Shown: positions 5,311 through 6,518 of the stretch, piece after piece
Layout of the letters: the number at the start of each line of letters is the position of its first letter
How positions within the stretch are numbered: the stretch's first letter is position 1
From: JAIFWN01 sp049304015
GTDB taxonomy: Bacteria; Patescibacteriota; Minisyncoccia; Phycocordibacterales; Zambryskibacteraceae
Direction of reading: 5' to 3'
DNA: 6,518 nucleotides
Assembly (NCBI GenBank): GCA_049304015.1
Contig: JBAQNS010000025.1
Location: forward strand, 1-6,518
Program-made: the position numbers and the translations under genes
The notes under the pieces: model-generated
Databases searched by the model: none
Told to the model about the DNA's origin: nothing
Seen by the model: only the letters and a program-made list of their open reading frames with translations

Positions 5311-6518
5311 ATGAGCATACTTGATGTTCTGAAAGATAAAAAAGTCATAAAAGAAGAAGATGTTACTCAGATTGAATCAGAGTCTGTTTCTTCTGGTTTA
5401 TCTATAGAGCAAGTACTTTTATCCAAAGGGGTGACTCCAGAGCAAATCCTTGAGAGCAAGGGAGAAGCTCTTCTTATCCCAACCAGAATCCTCAAAGGAG
5501 TTGATATTCCAGGTAAAGTTTTGAACTATATCCCCGAAGAATCGGCTCGACATTATCGTCTTATAGCCATTGGTGTCACAGACGGAGTATTAGAGGTGGG
5601 GATTGTCGACCCGGATGATATGGAGGCCAGAGATGCTTTGAATTTCATTTCTTCAAGGATAGGCATGCCTTATAAACTTTTCCTTATAAGTGAAGATGAT
5701 TTAGAACACGAACTTGAACTCTACAAGGGGATTTCTGGAGAAGTAACTAAAGCTCTTTCTGAACTAGAATCGGAGTTATCAGAAAAAATCGCTGAACAGA
5801 AAACAGATGAAGAAGGTGTAGAATCAAAAAATAAATTAGAACCTAAAATAGTTGAAGACGCTCCAGTTACAAAGATAGTAGCTACCATTCTTTCTTATGC
5901 TTCGGATGGGAATGCTTCAGACATCCATATTGAACCAATGCTTGATAATATTCGAGTTCGTTTTCGAGTTGATGGGATACTAAACACATCCCTCACTCTT
6001 CCATCCAAGGTTCATTCGGCTCTAGTGGCACGTATTAAGATCCTTACAAACAGTATGCGTCTAGATGAAAAGCGCAAGCCTCAAGACGGTAGATTTTCTG
6101 CAAAGATAGAAGGTAAAAAAATTGATTTTCGTGTTTCAACTTTCCCTACATACTATGGAGAAAAGATAGTGATGAGAATTTTGGATCAGCAAAAGGGTGT
6201 TAACAAGCTTGATGATATGGGACTTTCTCCAAAAAACTTGGTTCTAATAAAAGATGCTATCAAACGTCCATACGGGTTGATACTAATTTCTGGTCCTACT
6301 GGTTCAGGAAAATCTACAACTCTTTATTCGATGTTGAATGAAGTAGACAAAGATCATATGAACGTTTTATCTCTAGAAGACCCTATTGAATATAATATGG
6401 AAGGAGTTTCTCAGTCTCAGGTCCATCCAGAGATTGATTACTCTTTTGCCACTGGTCTCCGTACAACACTTCGTCAGGATCCGGACATCATCATGGTGGG
6501 GGAAATTAGAGACAAGGA
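5311..6518 (+). CDS. pilB: Type IV pilus extension ATPase PilB (3' end beyond the window)
   Basis: PilB is the hexameric cytoplasmic motor that powers pilin polymerisation. The first 402 codons are present and open. An N-terminal MshEN/GspE-N-type domain (about 1-145) contains Y-R-L-I-A-I-G-V-T-D-G-V-L-E-V-G and DPDDMEARDALNFI. A charged Glu/Lys-rich linker (about 145-180) follows. The ATPase core shows ASDIHIEP (202-209), R-V-R-F-R-V-D-G-I-L (215-224), Walker A GPTGSGKST (328-336), the Asp box LEDPIEY (355-361) and the His-box/Walker B region R-Q-D-P-D-I-I-M-V-G-E-I-R-D ending at 401. The zinc-binding C-terminal part is not in view. The ATG directly follows the TAA of the small upstream gene and there is no Shine-Dalgarno sequence, so translation is probably coupled. 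PilT shares the core but lacks this N-terminal domain, which favours PilB. Confidence 0.95.
   Translation, partial: MSILDVLKDKKVIKEEDVTQIESESVSSGLSIEQVLLSKGVTPEQILESKGEALLIPTRILKGVDIPGKVLNYIPEESARHYRLIAIGVTDGVLEVGIVDPDDMEARDALNFISSRIGMPYKLFLISEDDLEHELELYKGISGEVTKALSELESELSEKIAEQKTDEEGVESKNKLEPKIVEDAPVTKIVATILSYASDGNASDIHIEPMLDNIRVRFRVDGILNTSLTLPSKVHSALVARIKILTNSMRLDEKRKPQDGRFSAKIEGKKIDFRVSTFPTYYGEKIVMRILDQQKGVNKLDDMGLSPKNLVLIKDAIKRPYGLILISGPTGSGKSTTLYSMLNEVDKDHMNVLSLEDPIEYNMEGVSQSQVHPEIDYSFATGLRTTLRQDPDIIMVGEIRDK

Noticed and set aside
1..6518. Search for CRISPR arrays, insertion sequences, attachment sites, toxin-antitoxin pairs and recoded TGA codons
   Set aside because: No spaced direct repeats, transposase motifs, terminal inverted repeats or tRNA-end duplication were seen, and all frames read well with the standard code.

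Overview
The window is an AT-rich bacterial chromosome segment using the standard code: no in-frame TGA is needed anywhere. Several traits point to the Candidate Phyla Radiation (Patescibacteria), probably a Parcubacteria-type lineage. These are a compact type IV pilus cluster with short, divergent PilN and PilO proteins, a small Thr/Lys-tailed membrane protein just before pilB, a DUF5666-type secreted protein, a cysteine-free cupredoxin-like protein, a zinc-finger-less ComF, and almost no Shine-Dalgarno sequences. The taxonomic placement is inferred from protein style and cannot be proven here.

Left part (1-1861). A perfect 13-bp hairpin (40-70) ends the minus-strand gene for a secreted DUF5666-like protein (90-638). 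Upstream of that gene on the same strand is tRNA-Ser(GCU) at 723-811, a good match except for a poorly paired D-stem. On the plus strand follow a membrane-anchored cupredoxin-fold protein (895-1317) and a two-TM bacterial PH-domain protein (1358-1861). The PH gene meets the minus-strand comFC gene (1858-2514) tail to tail, with a 4-bp overlap of the stop codons.

Right part (2515-6518). A 41-bp divergent promoter region separates comFC from pilM. From there a type IV pilus assembly locus runs to the window edge: pilM, a 69-bp gap with its own promoter, then a tightly packed run of pilN-like, pilO-like, a 114-aa protein carrying a GRVNPFSPI motif, and pilB. PilB is cut by the window end just after Walker B. 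PilM, PilN and PilO would form the cytoplasmic and inner-membrane alignment platform and PilB would power pilin polymerisation. No secretin gene is visible, as expected for a cell without a classical outer membrane. ComFC and a type IV pilus next to each other suggest DNA uptake, but that link is inferred.

The most interesting non-coding signal is that four gene starts have a -10-like hexamer only 6-8 nt before the ATG and no ribosome-binding site, implying leaderless mRNAs. Inside the pil run, starts follow the previous stop by 0-3 nt, and A-rich tracts take the place of a Shine-Dalgarno sequence.
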